From Sacculina carcini (Eukaryota > Arthropoda > Thecostraca > Sacculinidae): a DNA stretch of 64,000 nucleotides. Each line of letters begins with the position of its first letter. Within the stretch, counting starts at the first letter, position 1. The notes beneath the pieces are model-generated. The model was not told where the DNA came from. It did not search any database and was given only the letters and a program-made list of their open reading frames with translations. The stretch spans positions 5,761,270-5,825,269 of the forward strand of contig OU696582.1 in assembly GCA_916048095.2 (NCBI GenBank), read 5' to 3'. The translations under genes were made by a program, and so were the position numbers. Of this stretch, positions 41,277 through 53,103 are shown piece after piece.

Positions 41277-41671
41277 TTTGTTTCCTTTTCCTCGTTTTTT
41301 CAGTATTAACTCCTTTCCACCCAAAACATTAATATTCTTGTGGGGCCGAATTTGAATCTCTTGTTATTAATTTAGGTTTCGCTGCAGGGTTTCTGGGCGT
41401 ACATTGTTTATGTATTGGTTCAGTTTGTGATCTTAATAATCTCTCTAATCTCCTATGGTTTAATCAATTTATCGCTGTATTATTTATTTCATCATGTTTT
41501 GTTATGTTGTTCTTTGTTCCACTGCCCTGGGTCAATGACCTGTATGCTGATTGGTCAAAATTCAGCTCCGCCGTGACCCAGGGTATAAAAAGGATGACAA
41601 TACAGGAAACGGCCTTAGTCGCAACCGACCACTCACGTGTCTTTTTACTTGTGACAACCAAACCCGCCATA
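41277..41671 (+). repeat. First LTR of element D, right part
   Basis: 395 bp continuing the LTR after element A and its ATTCA duplication; near-identical to the end of the second LTR. Confidence 0.9.
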
Positions 41672-41672
41672 G

Positions 41673-41689
41673 TGGTGACCCCGACGTGA
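41673..41689 (+). promoter_or_regulatory. Primer-binding site, tRNA-Trp, 17-nt match
   Basis: TGGTGACCCCGACGTGA is the exact complement of the 3' 17 nt of metazoan tRNA-Trp including CCA. Repeated at 45232-45248. Confidence 0.88.
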
Positions 41690-42300
41690 TGGTGTGGTGC
41701 TGTGTTTGATATCTTTGGCGCCTCATCTGCGCTATCTACATGCGCCATCTACTCGCTCCGCGCCTGTTTGTCAGCAGTCGTCTGTGCCTCGCTATGATGG
41801 CGACGCACCACAAGCTGCTGGCAAGCGTAACCAGCATCACACCATCGAGGACCGACTCCGTCCGGCGCGTACGCAATCCCGGTTCTGATACCGCTGGACG
41901 TTAAAACATCAGAAGCAACCGTCTACGCAGTAAGGGGTCAACACAATCAAGATTGGCTCGAGTCCTTGCTGGCTGCAGTCTCTGCTACCACTTCTTGTTT
42001 CGCCACCGGACTGCGCAGCACGGGGACGACTTGATTGTATCAAATCTACTTGGCCTCGTGCTGCGGTGCAGTATGGCGCGCCGGTTTTCTACGCCGGCGT
42101 AAGCATCACCGACTCACCGATATTCTCTGCAACTACATTATATTTCGCTACCAGACAGCGCAGCACGAGGACGACTGGATTGTGTCAAACCTACTTGGCC
42201 TCCTGCTGCAGTGCAGTACAGCGCACCGATTTTTACACCGGTGACTTATTCGCCGACTCATCGACAACACCGTGGTGCGCCACGTGCAACACCGCACCCC
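41690..42300 (+). other. Leader of element D with a 145-bp internal duplication
   Basis: No intact gag. A unit of about 145 bp is duplicated (the 41998-42096 block recurs at 42143-42241). The first part matches the internal region of short element H (56190-56520). It may be a remnant of gag or a conserved packaging leader. Confidence 0.6.
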
Positions 42301-43514
42301 AGGCCGTTTTTGCCCAAAAAGTGCCGACTACCGGTCTTTGAGCAAATGCACGGTCTGTGCCATCCAGGCACAGCGGTCAGTGTAAAAATGCTCAAGTCTC
42401 GCTACGTCTGGCCGAATATGGAGGCGGATATCAAAACATGGGTGCGCAACTGTGCCGCATGTCAACAGGCAAAATAACACGTCACATCAAGTCGCCACTG
42501 GCCGACTTCACGGTGTCAAGTGCGCGCTTTGAATGCGTCCACCTGGACATCGTGGGACCATTACCGCCGGCCACCTCACGCAACCACCCATTTGCCACAC
42601 CATACAGATATATTCTAACGTGCATTGACCGCGCGAGTCGCTGGCCAGAAGCGGTCCCGTTGACTGATATCACCGCCGCGTCCGTCGCTGAAGCTTTTTT
42701 CAATCACTGGGTGTCGCGGTTCGGAGTCCCACTGCGTGTGGTTACCGACCGCGGGAGCCAGTTCGAATCGGAATTGTTTCGCGAGCTGTCACAGCTAGTG
42801 GGTTTCCACCGAGTGAGAACTACTGCATATCACCCTCAATCTAACGGACTCCTGGAACGGCTTCATCGCGTGATCAAGAGTGCCATCATGGCCCGTCGTC
42901 AGTGCTGGCTCTCGGCGCTGCCTGTAGTGATGCTGGGCGTCCGACTGCTGCCCACCGAATCCGGCATCTCTCCGTTTACAGCCGTCAACGGGGGCTACCT
43001 GCTGTGTCCACGAGTTCCGACGGGCGACACCGTCTCGATCAAGGCGCAGCACGAGTTCGTGATGGATTTGACCCGAAGGATGCAGGAAGTAGACTTCCAC
43101 GGCATGTCGGCCGGCACGGCTCATTGTACACCGTCGACCTACGTGCCGCCGCGATTGATGACTTGCGATCAGGTGTGGGTGCGCGTGGACCGAGTCCGCC
43201 AACCACTGGAGGCGCCGTATCGCGGTCCTTTCCGTGTCATATCCAGATCGCCGAAGGTGTTCCGAGTCGAATTACCTACCGGCACTATCGAAACCATCTC
43301 TATTGACCGTCTAAAGCCGGCGTTCGTCAAGAGTCCGCAGCCGCTGTCGTCAGCACCTGTTCCACGGTCGCCAATGCCGGCCGCCAGGCGAGCACCACCC
43401 CAGTCTCGACCCGCACCGGTGCCCGCTCCGCGCACCTCGGCGCCAAGAACTGTTCGCACCAGAGCGGGCCGCGCCGTCACGTTTAAACAACAACCAGATT
43501 TTTTCTATTTCTAG
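42301..43514 (+). pseudogene. Integrase of element D
   Basis: Zinc motif H-G-L-C-H-P-G…C-A-A-C-Q-Q-A-K lies in one frame (to 42474). A frameshift at the AAAATA run near 42474 separates it from the core, which is open to 43514: D-I-V-G-P-L-P, T-D-R-G-S-Q-F-E-S, S-N-G-L-L-E-R-L-H and the GPF module A-P-Y-R-G-P-F, then a Pro/Arg-rich tail. Closest in the window to integrase of element F. Gag, protease, RT and RNase H are absent upstream, so the element cannot move on its own. Confidence 0.85.
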
Positions 43515-44755
43515 CTGGCAACTAGTGTGCCAGCTGACATATTTTCTTGTGTGTTTTTCTTACTGTTATCATGTATTTAATTGTGGGGTTTAGACTTCTC
43601 AAGACGTTTAGCGTCCTTGCTTTCCTTGGGCGCTCCCGTTCCTTTTCATTTGAGTGATCAGTGTCCTATGTATACATCTCCTATATGTGTGTGTTTCCAT
43701 ATTGTCCTTGTTTCCATGATTCCAGGCTTGTGTTGGACTTTTTGTGCAGTACATGGGCCAATTTTTCAATGATTGATGAATTAATGATTTGTATGGTTGC
43801 ATTCCTTGATGTGTGGATGTGGGTGTGTGTGTTGTGTGCATGTGTGCTTGTTGTGATATGATTGCATATCTACGTATGATTGATTTTTTTATGCTTGAAT
43901 TTGATTGGTGAGTGCCTGCGTGCTATTTGTGTGTGCACGTGTCTCTGTGTGTATGTCTGATATTGTGTGACTGTGTAATATGCGTACTGATCTGTTTGTG
44001 ACTTTGTTTAGTTATTTCCAGATTACATTTGTACTGCAGGATCATTCATTTTTCCTGTGGACCGACGTGTGCGTCCTCACCGGCTCACTCCGCTCGTGGT
44101 AGCGCACTGTGATATTGTATTCTACTTGTGATCTCACATTTTGTCCTTTTCCGCTGTTATCATTGTAATTATGTCCTGGTCGTGTGATATGTGAGAAACT
44201 CCTTTGTGTGAACTCACGTATGTTTATTACTTTAGTTTATTGACGCGAATGTCTTTCCGGATGTTCCGGCGTACTTTCGCGCCATTTGTCGTCGTTTGTT
44301 GTGAGTGTCTCGTGCTTTTGAATGTGTTGAATGGATGAATGATGCATCTCGTCTGATTTAGTGATTGTATGAATAATGCGTATGTGAGTTCTACTGTATG
44401 CTTGAGGTGCATGAATGTTCTGCGAGTGTGAATGTGTGTGAAAGTGTGTTGCCACTGTTTAATTTCATGTGCCCGGAGTGTTGATGTGATTCCTGTGTTT
44501 GGAACGTGTTTGCGTCCTTCTCTTGCGATACTGCATCACGCTTCATTTGCTGTTCCATACACCTCCAGTCATTATAGTTATCCGTAACTTCCTGCTCCTG
44601 TATTGGTGTTCGTCATAACGCGCTACTATTGTGCCTAATCTGTGTTTTCTTTTGTTTCAGATGTAGAGTCAGATTTTTTTAGAAATCTTAGGATGATCTC
44701 GTGATGTTCGCAGGGAATTTCTCAGCTACATGCTCCGCATCTGGCGGGGGAGTGT
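43515..44755 (+). other. Long T/G-rich 3' untranslated part of element D
   Basis: About 1.2 kb between the integrase stop and the second LTR, rich in TGTGTG, without coding features. Element F has a similar TG-rich 3' region on its strand. Confidence 0.6.
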
Positions 44756-45230
44756 TGTAGCGCCTGCGTTGTCTTGATTTTATTATATTTTCTTTGGTCT
44801 TACTTTGGGCGTTATTCGAAATTGTTTATTATTCATTTGTTTCCTTTTCCTCGTTTTTTCAGTATTAATTCTTTTCCACCCAAAACATTAATATTCTTGT
44901 GGGGCCGAATTTGAATCTCTTGTTATTAATTTAGGTTTCGCTGCAGGGTTTCCGGGCGTACATTGTTTATATATTGGTTCAGTTTGTGATCTTAATTATC
45001 TCTCTAATCTCCTATGGTTTAATCAATTTATCGCTGTATTATTTATTTCATGATGTTTTGTTATGTTGTTCTCTGTTCCACTGCCCTGGGTCAATGACCT
45101 GTATGCTGATTGTTCAAAATTCAGCTCCGCCGTGACCCAGGGTGTAAAAAGGATGACAATGCAGGGAACGGCCTTAGTCGCAACCGACCACTCACGTGTC
45201 TTTTTACTTGTGACAACCAAACCCGCCATA
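44756..45230 (+). repeat. Second LTR of element D
   Basis: 475 bp, preceded by the purine tract GGCGGGGGAGTGT. Confidence 0.92.
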
Positions 45231-45694
45231 GTGGTGACCCCGACGTGATGGTGTGGTGCTGTGTTTGATATCTGTGGCGCCTCATCTGCGCTATCTACAT
45301 GCGCCATCTACTCGCTCCGCGCCTGTTTGTCAGCAGTCGTCTGTGCCTCGCTATGATGGCGACGCACCATAAGCTGCTGGCAAGCGTAACCAGCATCACA
45401 CCATCGAGGACCGACTCCGTCCGGCGCGTACGCAATCCCGGTTCTGATACCGCTGGACGTTAAAACATCAGAAGCAACCGTCTACGCAGTAAGGGGTCAA
45501 CACAATCAAGATTGGCTCGACTCCTTGCTGGCTGCAGTCTCTGCTACCACTTCTTGTTTCGCCACCGGACTGCGCAGCACGGGGACGACTAGATTGTATC
45601 AAATCTACTTGGCCTCGTGCTGCGGTGCAGTATGGCGCGCCGGTTTTCTACGCCTGACATGTGTTTTTCATTTGTGACAACCAAACCCGCCATA
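45231..45694 (+). repeat. Second internal start and third LTR stub of element D
   Basis: 45231-45653 repeats 41672-42095 (primer site and leader). It then jumps to the last about 41 bp of an LTR, ending CCCGCCATA. Confidence 0.85.
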
Positions 45695-46680
45695 ATCTCT
45701 CAATTATTTGGTGGTCCATGTAATCAGCGAAAATATGACACCTTGCGGTGCCATAAAATTCCAGATTGAAAATACTGGTACCTATTCATAATTCATCTCA
45801 CCATATACAATAACATGATTAGAAATGGATAAATCGATAATCTTTGCGGCATCATCTACATTCATCAAGGCGAATAATTCATCCCCATATATATAATCAT
45901 TAGGGCTGTCAAAAGTTAATAAAGTTTCTTTTTCACCTAAAGGTCACTTTTCATAAGCTACCTAAAACTGCATGAAAAATTTTAGTACGATAAACATTTA
46001 AAAACGTATTAGGTTACCAAAAGTTACTTTTTCATCGTTAGGTTACATTTTTGCTTTTACGTTACTTTTTTATCGTCAGGTTACCTTTTGTTATATTTCT
46101 TGTTATTAGGTAAGTTTACCACGAAGTTTGGTGACTTTTTGCAGATAAGAGGCACAAAAACGGTATATATGAGGATAAAATAGGAAACGAGATGGAATAT
46201 TAGGTCTGAAGATCAAGAAATGTACAAATTTTTGCTGTTAGGATTTAGCAATTGACGTTTTTGGGTACGCACGATAGCGTCATACCATTTTAGGAAATTT
46301 TCACATACCGGAGGATGTACCCAACCCTTGTTATTATAATTCTAGGCATGCAGCCTGGATATATGTTGTGCTTTTTGTACTGGCCTTACAAGTCTCATAA
46401 TGCCTACAAGTCTCAATATGACACCTATCATATATACCCTAGCATTTAGACTCACCCTGCATTGCATATTTCTACATTTCACCTATATTCACGGATAAAA
46501 TATCTTTATGATTATGCTAGATTGAGCACAAACAGTTCATTTGTATAAATTCGTATAAATTCGTATAAATCGGATGAGCCAGATGTTTCTATATCCAAGT
46601 TCAAGTCACAAATGAAGCAGCTGCTGATTGATGAGACACAACTTTCTTTTTTTCTTTTTTTCTGTGTTTTACGTGACCTT
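45695..46680. other. Stretch without a clear gene
   Basis: AT-rich. On minus, 45700-45920 is open apart from one stop, with N-F-M-A-P-Q-G-V-I-F, faintly like the G-V-P-Q-G-S block of an RT; too weak to call. Around 45920-46120 there are repeated 'aggttac' and 'agttac' words. Confidence 0.4.
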
Positions 46681-46960
46681 TGAAGTTGCGGTTGTATCCG
46701 GAGCACAATGTTAACACCACAACGTTCAGTGAGCAAGTGGTTTATTGTCTTGACACAGCACAAGTCATCTACTAGGTGGGCGGAGGTCACTTCCTGGTAC
46801 AATCCACCAAGTGGGTTACAACCAAATTGTAAAATGTAATTGTAAACCAAATGGTGCTGCGTAATTAACAAAGGAATATAATATATAGTTTAAACAAAAT
46901 TAAACATATTCCAACGAGTGTACCAATTCACGCATGACAACTACGAACATCGGCGCTACA
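46681..46960 (-). repeat. 3' LTR of element F
   Basis: 280 bp; the purine-rich GGAAGGGTGGAG lies just inside. Confidence 0.88.
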
Positions 46961-46989
46961 CTACTCCACCCTTCCGTAGCGGAGCGTCA

Positions 46990-46991
<2 letters not shown>

Positions 46992-47032
<41 letters not shown>

Positions 47033-50000
47033 CGAAGAAAAGTTTATTTCACACTCGAACCAGAACAAGAAGAACATCACACAAAAAAAAAAAAAAACAG
47101 TTGCAAAAATGATATTTTCAGGGTGTAAGGACGAATCCTGTCTCAACCACTGAATTAATTTATAATAATTCTAAATCATGCAACTAGGAACAATTGTGAA
47201 GTAAAGAAAAGAAAAAGTCGTCGTTTCAATTTTTGGTCAACCAAAACAAAAGTAGATCAATACAGATCAAATTAATAAAAATTAATAACAAAAAATAATA
47301 AAAATAAGGAGATGATGAGCCGAGGAAATGAACCGAGCCAAGTACACGTGATATTTTCACAATCAACTATCAACATTGGTGCTATCAGCTATCATTACCA
47401 TCAACATTGTCAACATTGTCACCATCAACCAGATCACTGAGTCACTAATCAGTAATTGTCCATAATCAGCTTGTTCGTAACTTGTTTGAGTATACGTTTA
47501 GAAGGAGGAACATTCACGAGAGACGGAATATTTTTGGCAACTATATGATTCCAGTACTTGGGTGCCTTGATAAACATGCAATGTTCTTCATAATTGTTAT
47601 TTACTCTTAGCTCCTCAAAATGATGTTTTTCTCTTAGGTTTCTTGTATTGAGTTTCAAAATAAAATTGTGAGAAATACATGGGGGAAGTGAATTGGTTAA
47701 AAAACTATGCATTAAAACCATACAGTTTGATTTGACGAGATCACGAAATTTTTGTACCTTATATTTTTTAAAAATTGGGCTTGTATGTGAACCATATGGA
47801 GCCATGTCGATAATCCTCATGATTCTCTTTTGCGCAACAATTAAGGGATTGTAATGGGTAGGATACCCCAATGCCCAATTTAAATTACAATACGATAAGA
47901 AAGGTTGAATTAAGGCATTGTATAATAAAAGCGCGTGTTCAGAGGTTAAAAACTTACGAGCCTTCGAAATAATTCCAATGTGCCTGTTAATTATTGAAGT
48001 TGTATACTTGATATGAGCACGGAATTTGAGGTCATTATCCAACATCACCCCCAGATATTTCACCACTGGCGAGTGATCAATTCGAGCATTGTCAATTGAT
48101 ATGCTTAAATCACTCAGCTCATTTTTGGTGAAATTATATATTTGATATTTCGTCTTAGAAGTGTTTAACCGTAGTATATTTGCTTTGAACCAATCTGATA
48201 TGTTACTTAAAAGATTGTTGGCTTTACTCGTCAATTCATCTTGTGTAGAGGCTGAGATAAAAACAGCAGTGTCGTCAGCAAACATTAAAAATTGCGATGA
48301 AGTGCTACATTTAAAAAGGTCATTAACATAGATTAAAAACAGTAATGGTCCCAAAATTGAACCCTGAGGTACTCCCATTTTGACTTCTTTTGTACTTGAA
48401 CAACAACCATTAAAATCAAGAAATTGCAGGCGATTTGACAGGAATGCCTTGAGAAGCTTTATTGTTGAATCGGCCAAGTTGTAGAAGCGGAGTTTGTCCA
48501 GCAGGATAGCGTGATCTACACAATCAAAAGCTTTTTTTATGTCAAGGAAAATTATAAGCGCGATTGAGTTAGAACTACGTGCTTTGTTAATTAGTTGAGT
48601 TAAAAGACCGATTGGCATGTATGTAGATCGTTGTTTTCTAAAACCAAATTGAAAGTCAAATAGAAGATCATGTGTAGTAAAAAAATCCATGAGTTGATTA
48701 TATAAAATTCTCTCTAGTACTTTAGACATAGGCGTTAAAATTGATATAGGTCTGTAGTTAATAAAGTTTTGCTTGTTACCTTGTTTGAAAATTGGAATAA
48801 CACGCGCAATTTTGAAAGAACTCGGAAAGCATGATTGTGTGATACATAAGTTAATCATGTGTGTAATTTCGGTGAGGAATGACGAGGCAATTAGTTTTAG
48901 AATTTCACCTGTGAGACCGTCATGTGCGCTCTTGCCACTCTTCAGTTGAGTTATTATGGAGTGTACGACAAGATTTGGAATAGTTTGAAACACGAATTTG
49001 TTGCTTTCACACGTCTTTAAATGATCGAGAAACATCCTATGGTGTACGTTGGTAAGCGGCATATTTCTTGCTATATCAAGATTAACGTTAGTAAAATACA
49101 TGTTGAATTCTTCAGCAATGTCTGTTGGGGTTTCATGTAAAACATCATTGTGAATAAAACAGGACGGTAAAATCTCCTTTCGTTTTTTCACGTTAGTTAT
49201 GGTTAGTAATGTGCTCCACATCATTCGCTTATTGCATTGATGACGTTCTAGTTGCTCAAGGTAGTATTTCTGTTTTGCCAATTGTATTTCGCTTTTTAAT
49301 CTATTGCGAAATTTTTTAAATATTTGAAAGTCTTCTTTTTTAACTTTCTTGACGTATTTGAGATGTAATTTGTTTTTTAGATTGATGTCTGCTAAGAGTT
49401 TTTTGTCAATCCACGGCTGTTGAGGCTGTTTCCTCAGATTCTTTTTAGTATTTGATAATTTGTCGATTTGAGTTACACATGTTTGTAGTAGGAAGTTGGC
49501 GCATTCTTCGGCTTCTGATATCTCATAGAACTTGTCCATCTCAACTCTGACTTTTTGTATTAATTTGTCAGCATGTTTAAAATTGAATAATCTTCTATTT
49601 TGATGCGATGTTGTGGGTGAAACAGTATTGTACGTCAGAGTGCAAAAAGTTGGCAGGTGATCACTGATATCATGTGTTATTATGCCACTGGAAGAGACTA
49701 GAGACGCGTTGTTGATGAATATGTTGTCGATCAGAGTGGAACATGTCTGTGTTATACGAGTCGGCTTATTGATTGTTGGGTAGAATCCTTTAGAAGCCAT
49801 GAGATCAATAAAATCTGTTTGCGAATTATCCAAGATATCAATGTTAAAATCACCGCCAATAACTACTAGTTTATCATTAAACAATGTGTCAAAATGTGAT
49901 GTGTCTAAAAAATTCATAAAAAGGGAAGACTGATAAGAGGGAGACCTGTAAACGGAGATAAAAACTATATTTCTTTTATTTGGGTTAAACAGCTCAATAG

Positions 50001-50452
50001 TAACTGCCTGAAATGCAATCTCTGTGCCACTTGAGTACTTGTCACTGACCATGTAATTATATTTTTTGCTCACATAAATAGCAGATCCTTTACCCCTCGT
50101 TCTTTCTTTTTCCGGCGAAGCGGTCACTAAATCATAGTCATCAATCTGGAAAAATTTAGATGAACAGTCATCAATCCAAGTCTCTGATAATAGGATAATA
50201 TCAAACATTATTGAACTGGAGAGTAAGTATTTCAGTTTTTCAAAGTTTTGCTTCAGCGATCTTATATTGACTTGCAATATGGCCAACTCCAATGAGTTTT
50301 TCACAATGGTGGAAGGAATCTTGTATGTGCATTGTTCATATATCTTTTTGTCACCGAGATCCAAATGTTGTGTGAAAAAATTACTTTCGGGCTCCAGTTC
50401 TATCCCCAGCTCATCATCCAAATAATTCATATATCAAACATATATCAAACAT
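46992..50452 (-). mobile_element. Intact LINE (CR1/L2/Jockey-type) nested in element F
   Basis: A 41-base T run at 46992-47032 is the poly(A) tail on the minus strand. The 993-codon ORF (47449-50430) has no interruption. The 5' end is near 50450 (short repeats tatatcaaaca). A target duplication could not be found by eye. It lies in the 3' untranslated part of gypsy element F, so it is younger than F. Confidence 0.85.
47449..50430 (-). CDS. LINE ORF: APE endonuclease plus reverse transcriptase, intact
   Basis: 993 residues. Endonuclease: N-I-R-S at 55-58, S-E-T-W at 82-85 (catalytic Glu), Y-R-S-P-S at 161-165, G-G-D-F-N at 192-196, S-D-H-L-P at 256-260. RT: P-I-F-K-Q-G near 545, F-L-D-I-K-K-A-F-D near 628, G-V-P-Q-G-S at 686-691, F-A-D-D at 717-720, then thumb and C-terminal tail ending K-A-P-K-Y-W-N-H. 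All catalytic residues are present. It nicks target DNA and primes cDNA synthesis from the nick. No ORF1 is seen upstream. The poly(A) tail and open frame suggest recent activity. Confidence 0.9.
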   Translation of the reverse strand: MNYLDDELGIELEPESNFFTQHLDLGDKKIYEQCTYKIPSTIVKNSLELAILQVNIRSLKQNFEKLKYLLSSSIMFDIILLSETWIDDCSSKFFQIDDYDLVTASPEKERTRGKGSAIYVSKKYNYMVSDKYSSGTEIAFQAVTIELFNPNKRNIVFISVYRSPSYQSSLFMNFLDTSHFDTLFNDKLVVIGGDFNIDILDNSQTDFIDLMASKGFYPTINKPTRITQTCSTLIDNIFINNASLVSSSGIITHDISDHLPTFCTLTYNTVSPTTSHQNRRLFNFKHADKLIQKVRVEMDKFYEISEAEECANFLLQTCVTQIDKLSNTKKNLRKQPQQPWIDKKLLADINLKNKLHLKYVKKVKKEDFQIFKKFRNRLKSEIQLAKQKYYLEQLERHQCNKRMMWSTLLTITNVKKRKEILPSCFIHNDVLHETPTDIAEEFNMYFTNVNLDIARNMPLTNVHHRMFLDHLKTCESNKFVFQTIPNLVVHSIITQLKSGKSAHDGLTGEILKLIASSFLTEITHMINLCITQSCFPSSFKIARVIPIFKQGNKQNFINYRPISILTPMSKVLERILYNQLMDFFTTHDLLFDFQFGFRKQRSTYMPIGLLTQLINKARSSNSIALIIFLDIKKAFDCVDHAILLDKLRFYNLADSTIKLLKAFLSNRLQFLDFNGCCSSTKEVKMGVPQGSILGPLLFLIYVNDLFKCSTSSQFLMFADDTAVFISASTQDELTSKANNLLSNISDWFKANILRLNTSKTKYQIYNFTKNELSDLSISIDNARIDHSPVVKYLGVMLDNDLKFRAHIKYTTSIINRHIGIISKARKFLTSEHALLLYNALIQPFLSYCNLNWALGYPTHYNPLIVAQKRIMRIIDMAPYGSHTSPIFKKYKVQKFRDLVKSNCMVLMHSFLTNSLPPCISHNFILKLNTRNLREKHHFEELRVNNNYEEHCMFIKAPKYWNHIVAKNIPSLVNVPPSKRILKQVTNKLIMDNY

Positions 50453-50869
50453 AGCTATGATACAGGAAAATCATGTTCTAAAAGAAATACGTGTGCGAAT
50501 ACTCGTACACGCACATACAACAAGCATACACAAGTACACATATACACACGTCTACCATACATACGCACGTCTTCGCACGCCTAGTAATTTCATTCAACGA
50601 AACTTGACACAGAAACAAATATCAACACACACGCAAAACGCACAACATCTCTGAATGGACAGCGCATTTTCATGTATCGCACATGACAATATATATCAAA
50701 ACATGACTGCAAGCATGCAGGTTACACAATCACGCCATATAGCAGACGGCTCGTAAACGTTACACGTTCACATAAGCGTGAAAGCACTATTACAAACACG
50801 ACACAAACTAATCAAGATGACTGTAAAGACAAAGGTTAATAACAATAAAATCCGGACGATGTCTGAATT

Positions 50870-52132
50870 TCACTGTACGTCCTGATCTTGACACACCAGA
50901 GGGCACCGCATACGTGGAGCAGGGACAGGTTTATCTGTCGACTGGTTCACTGGTCGATCCGATGGTACAATTTCACAGGTGACTGGGTTCCTTTTCTACG
51001 TGGTGGTGCGGCGCTTTGCTGCTCTCGGAGCAGGAAGCGGTGCCACTGGGTCTGAAACCGTATTTCGTACATCACCTGCGGACACATTCACTTGTTTTTC
51101 TGCACTTATTGATCCTGTATCACACGTTGTTGCGCGCAGCACCGCTGGCTTCACACGATCAACTGACACAGTCTGTCTCACGCCGGTAGATGATTCAACT
51201 TCGAACGTTTTTATGTTAAGCCGTAACACTTTCATGGGGCCAGAGTAGGGAGCCTCTAATGGCTCGGTCCACCCTTACCCACACATGAGTGCAGGTTTGA
51301 AGTGCCTTTGGAACGTATTCTGGGGCCCTGGAAGAGTGACATCTATCATCACTGGCATTAGAAAAATATATTTGACGCATGTGTCGAGCGAGATTGCGAA
51401 TGAAATCCACCTGACACTTATCAGACACTGCTTCTGCTGGTACGGCTACACGTGGGTACAGCATTTCCCCACCTGTTACCGCTGTGAATGGTGACAGTGT
51501 AGACTCGTTCGGCACGCAGCGCAGACCAAGGAGGACGACCGGCAACGCCGGAATCCAGTCTTCTTTCCTCGCGATGATAGCCGTCTTCAACGTGCGGTGC
51601 AGCCGCTCCACCATACCGTTGCACTGCGGGTGGTATGACGTCGTGCACAAGCGGTGAAACCCTATGATACGCGACAAATGTTGAAACAAATCGGACTCAA
51701 ATTGAGATCCACGGTCAGTGATTACGTATAGGGGTACACCGAACCTGGACACCCATGTGTCGAGGAACGCTGTTGACACCGATACTGCTGTTATATCTTC
51801 CAGTGGCACAGCTTCGATCCAACGAGTACAGCGGTCTATACAAGTGAGTAATTGTCGACAGGGTGAACAGTACGACTGACCGTATTGACGAGACGGTGGC
51901 AGTGGACCAACAATATCAATGTGTACTGTTGAGAAGCGAGCAGATGGTATGCACATTGGTGTGACTGTTGACCTCGTGTGTCGATGCACTTTCGCAGATT
52001 GACATGCTGTACAAGATCTAGTCCAGTCTCTTATCTGCTTGTCCATACCAGGCCAGAAATAACGATCTTTTACTAGACGTAGCGTAGCCTTCACACCAGC
52101 ATGCGACATACCGTGCAAATGATTGAAAATCG
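50870..52132 (-). pseudogene. Integrase of element F
   Basis: Zinc motif H-L-H-G-M-S-H-A-G…C-T-A-C-Q-S-A-K; core D-I-V-G-P-L-P, T-D-R-G-S-Q-F-E-S, N-G-M-V-E-R-L-H. A frameshift near 51255 precedes the GPY-type module A-P-Y-S-G-P-M-K-V. A TAG follows at about 50995, after which the frame continues to about 50870. Confidence 0.82.
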
Positions 52133-53103
52133 TCAGTCTGAGTGACTGCGGTACAAATGGTCGCGCTGTGGTCGCAAATGGTCGCGCGGTCGCGCTAAAG
52201 ACATATCACAGTACAAGTTACGTTCACCACACGAGAATTTGCGTAGTTTGTCAATGAAATGTTTACTTTCAACGTCTGTTTCTTGTTGCTCGGCGATAGC
52301 CGGCAGATCAAACGCATTAACACGCACATGATTTGTGATGTTTGACTGACCTTGAACTTGGCTCGGTGATGTTGAATTGACAGTTGAAGATACTGCAGTG
52401 TGGACTTCACAAACTCCCACTGGTCGTGACAAGCAGTCTGCTACTATGTTGTCCGTGCCAGATATGAAGTTGACTTCTGCAACGTACTCTGTAAGCAGCG
52501 AAAGATGTCTTTGTTGTCTGTCTAGTTTAGCTGGTTTTCTGCTACTGAACGCTCCGACCAAAGGGCGATGATCCGTTGACAAGGTCACGTGCTGGTCTTC
52601 GATCAGGTGTCGAAATTGTAACACCGCAAGGTATGCAGCAAGTAACTCGCGGTCAAATGTTGAATATCGTTTTTGAGTGTCGGATAGTTTCTTGGAAAAC
52701 AGCTCCACCAGGTACGCTTTACCGTCAATCATTTGATGCAAGGCTGCTCCTACTGCCACCTGAGAACTATCAGTGACCAACTGATAAGTCGTGCATGTGG
52801 GCAGTGGATGATGTAAGCACACAGATACAGTCAAAGCTTTCTTACAAGCTGCAACAGCTGCCAATTAATTGTCGTCCAGCATCAATGTTTTGTTGTTTGG
52901 TTCTTTCCTAACCCTTTCGGTAAGTGGACAGACAATTTCAGCGTACCGTGGAATCATGCGACGATAGAAGCCTGTAGCTCCAAGAAAACGTCGCAGCTCG
53001 TGTGATGAGGTCGGAGGCTCCTGCTCAGTCAGAGCGGATACCTTGGACGGCGACGGATGAATTCCCTGCGAGGTGACTTCGTAGCCTAGAAATTCCAGCT
53101 CAT
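52133..53103 (-). pseudogene. RT thumb and RNase H of element F
   Basis: N-E-L-E-F-L-G-Y-E-V-T-S-Q-G then R-R-F-L-G-A-T-G-F-Y-R-R; a TAA at 52865; RNase H with V-T-D-S-S-Q-V-A-V-G-A, F-D-R-E-L-L-A-A-Y-L, S-T-D-H-R-P-L-V-G-A. Near 52140-52195 a short direct duplication (gcgcgaccatttgcgacc) disrupts the join to integrase. Confidence 0.8.

Larger units (their letters stand above)
38784..45694 (+). mobile_element. CsRn1-like Ty3/gypsy element D in LTR-internal-LTR-internal-LTR form
   Basis: First LTR 38784-38863 plus 41277-41671 (475 bp once nested element A is discounted), second LTR 44756-45230 (475 bp), and the last about 41 bp of a third LTR at 45654-45694. The tRNA-Trp primer site is at 41673-41689. 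A second, shorter copy of the internal start (45231-45653) follows the second LTR. The outer flanks share ATCT (38780-38783, 45695-45698) if the LTR ends in CATA. Internally gag, protease, RT and RNase H are deleted; integrase remains. Confidence 0.85.

Noticed and set aside
45700..45920. Possible RT fragment on minus strand
   Set aside because: Only one weak block resembling G-V-P-Q-G; not enough to call.
46961..47146. Open frames over the T-run
   Set aside because: Poly-Phe or poly-Lys from the LINE poly(A) tail.
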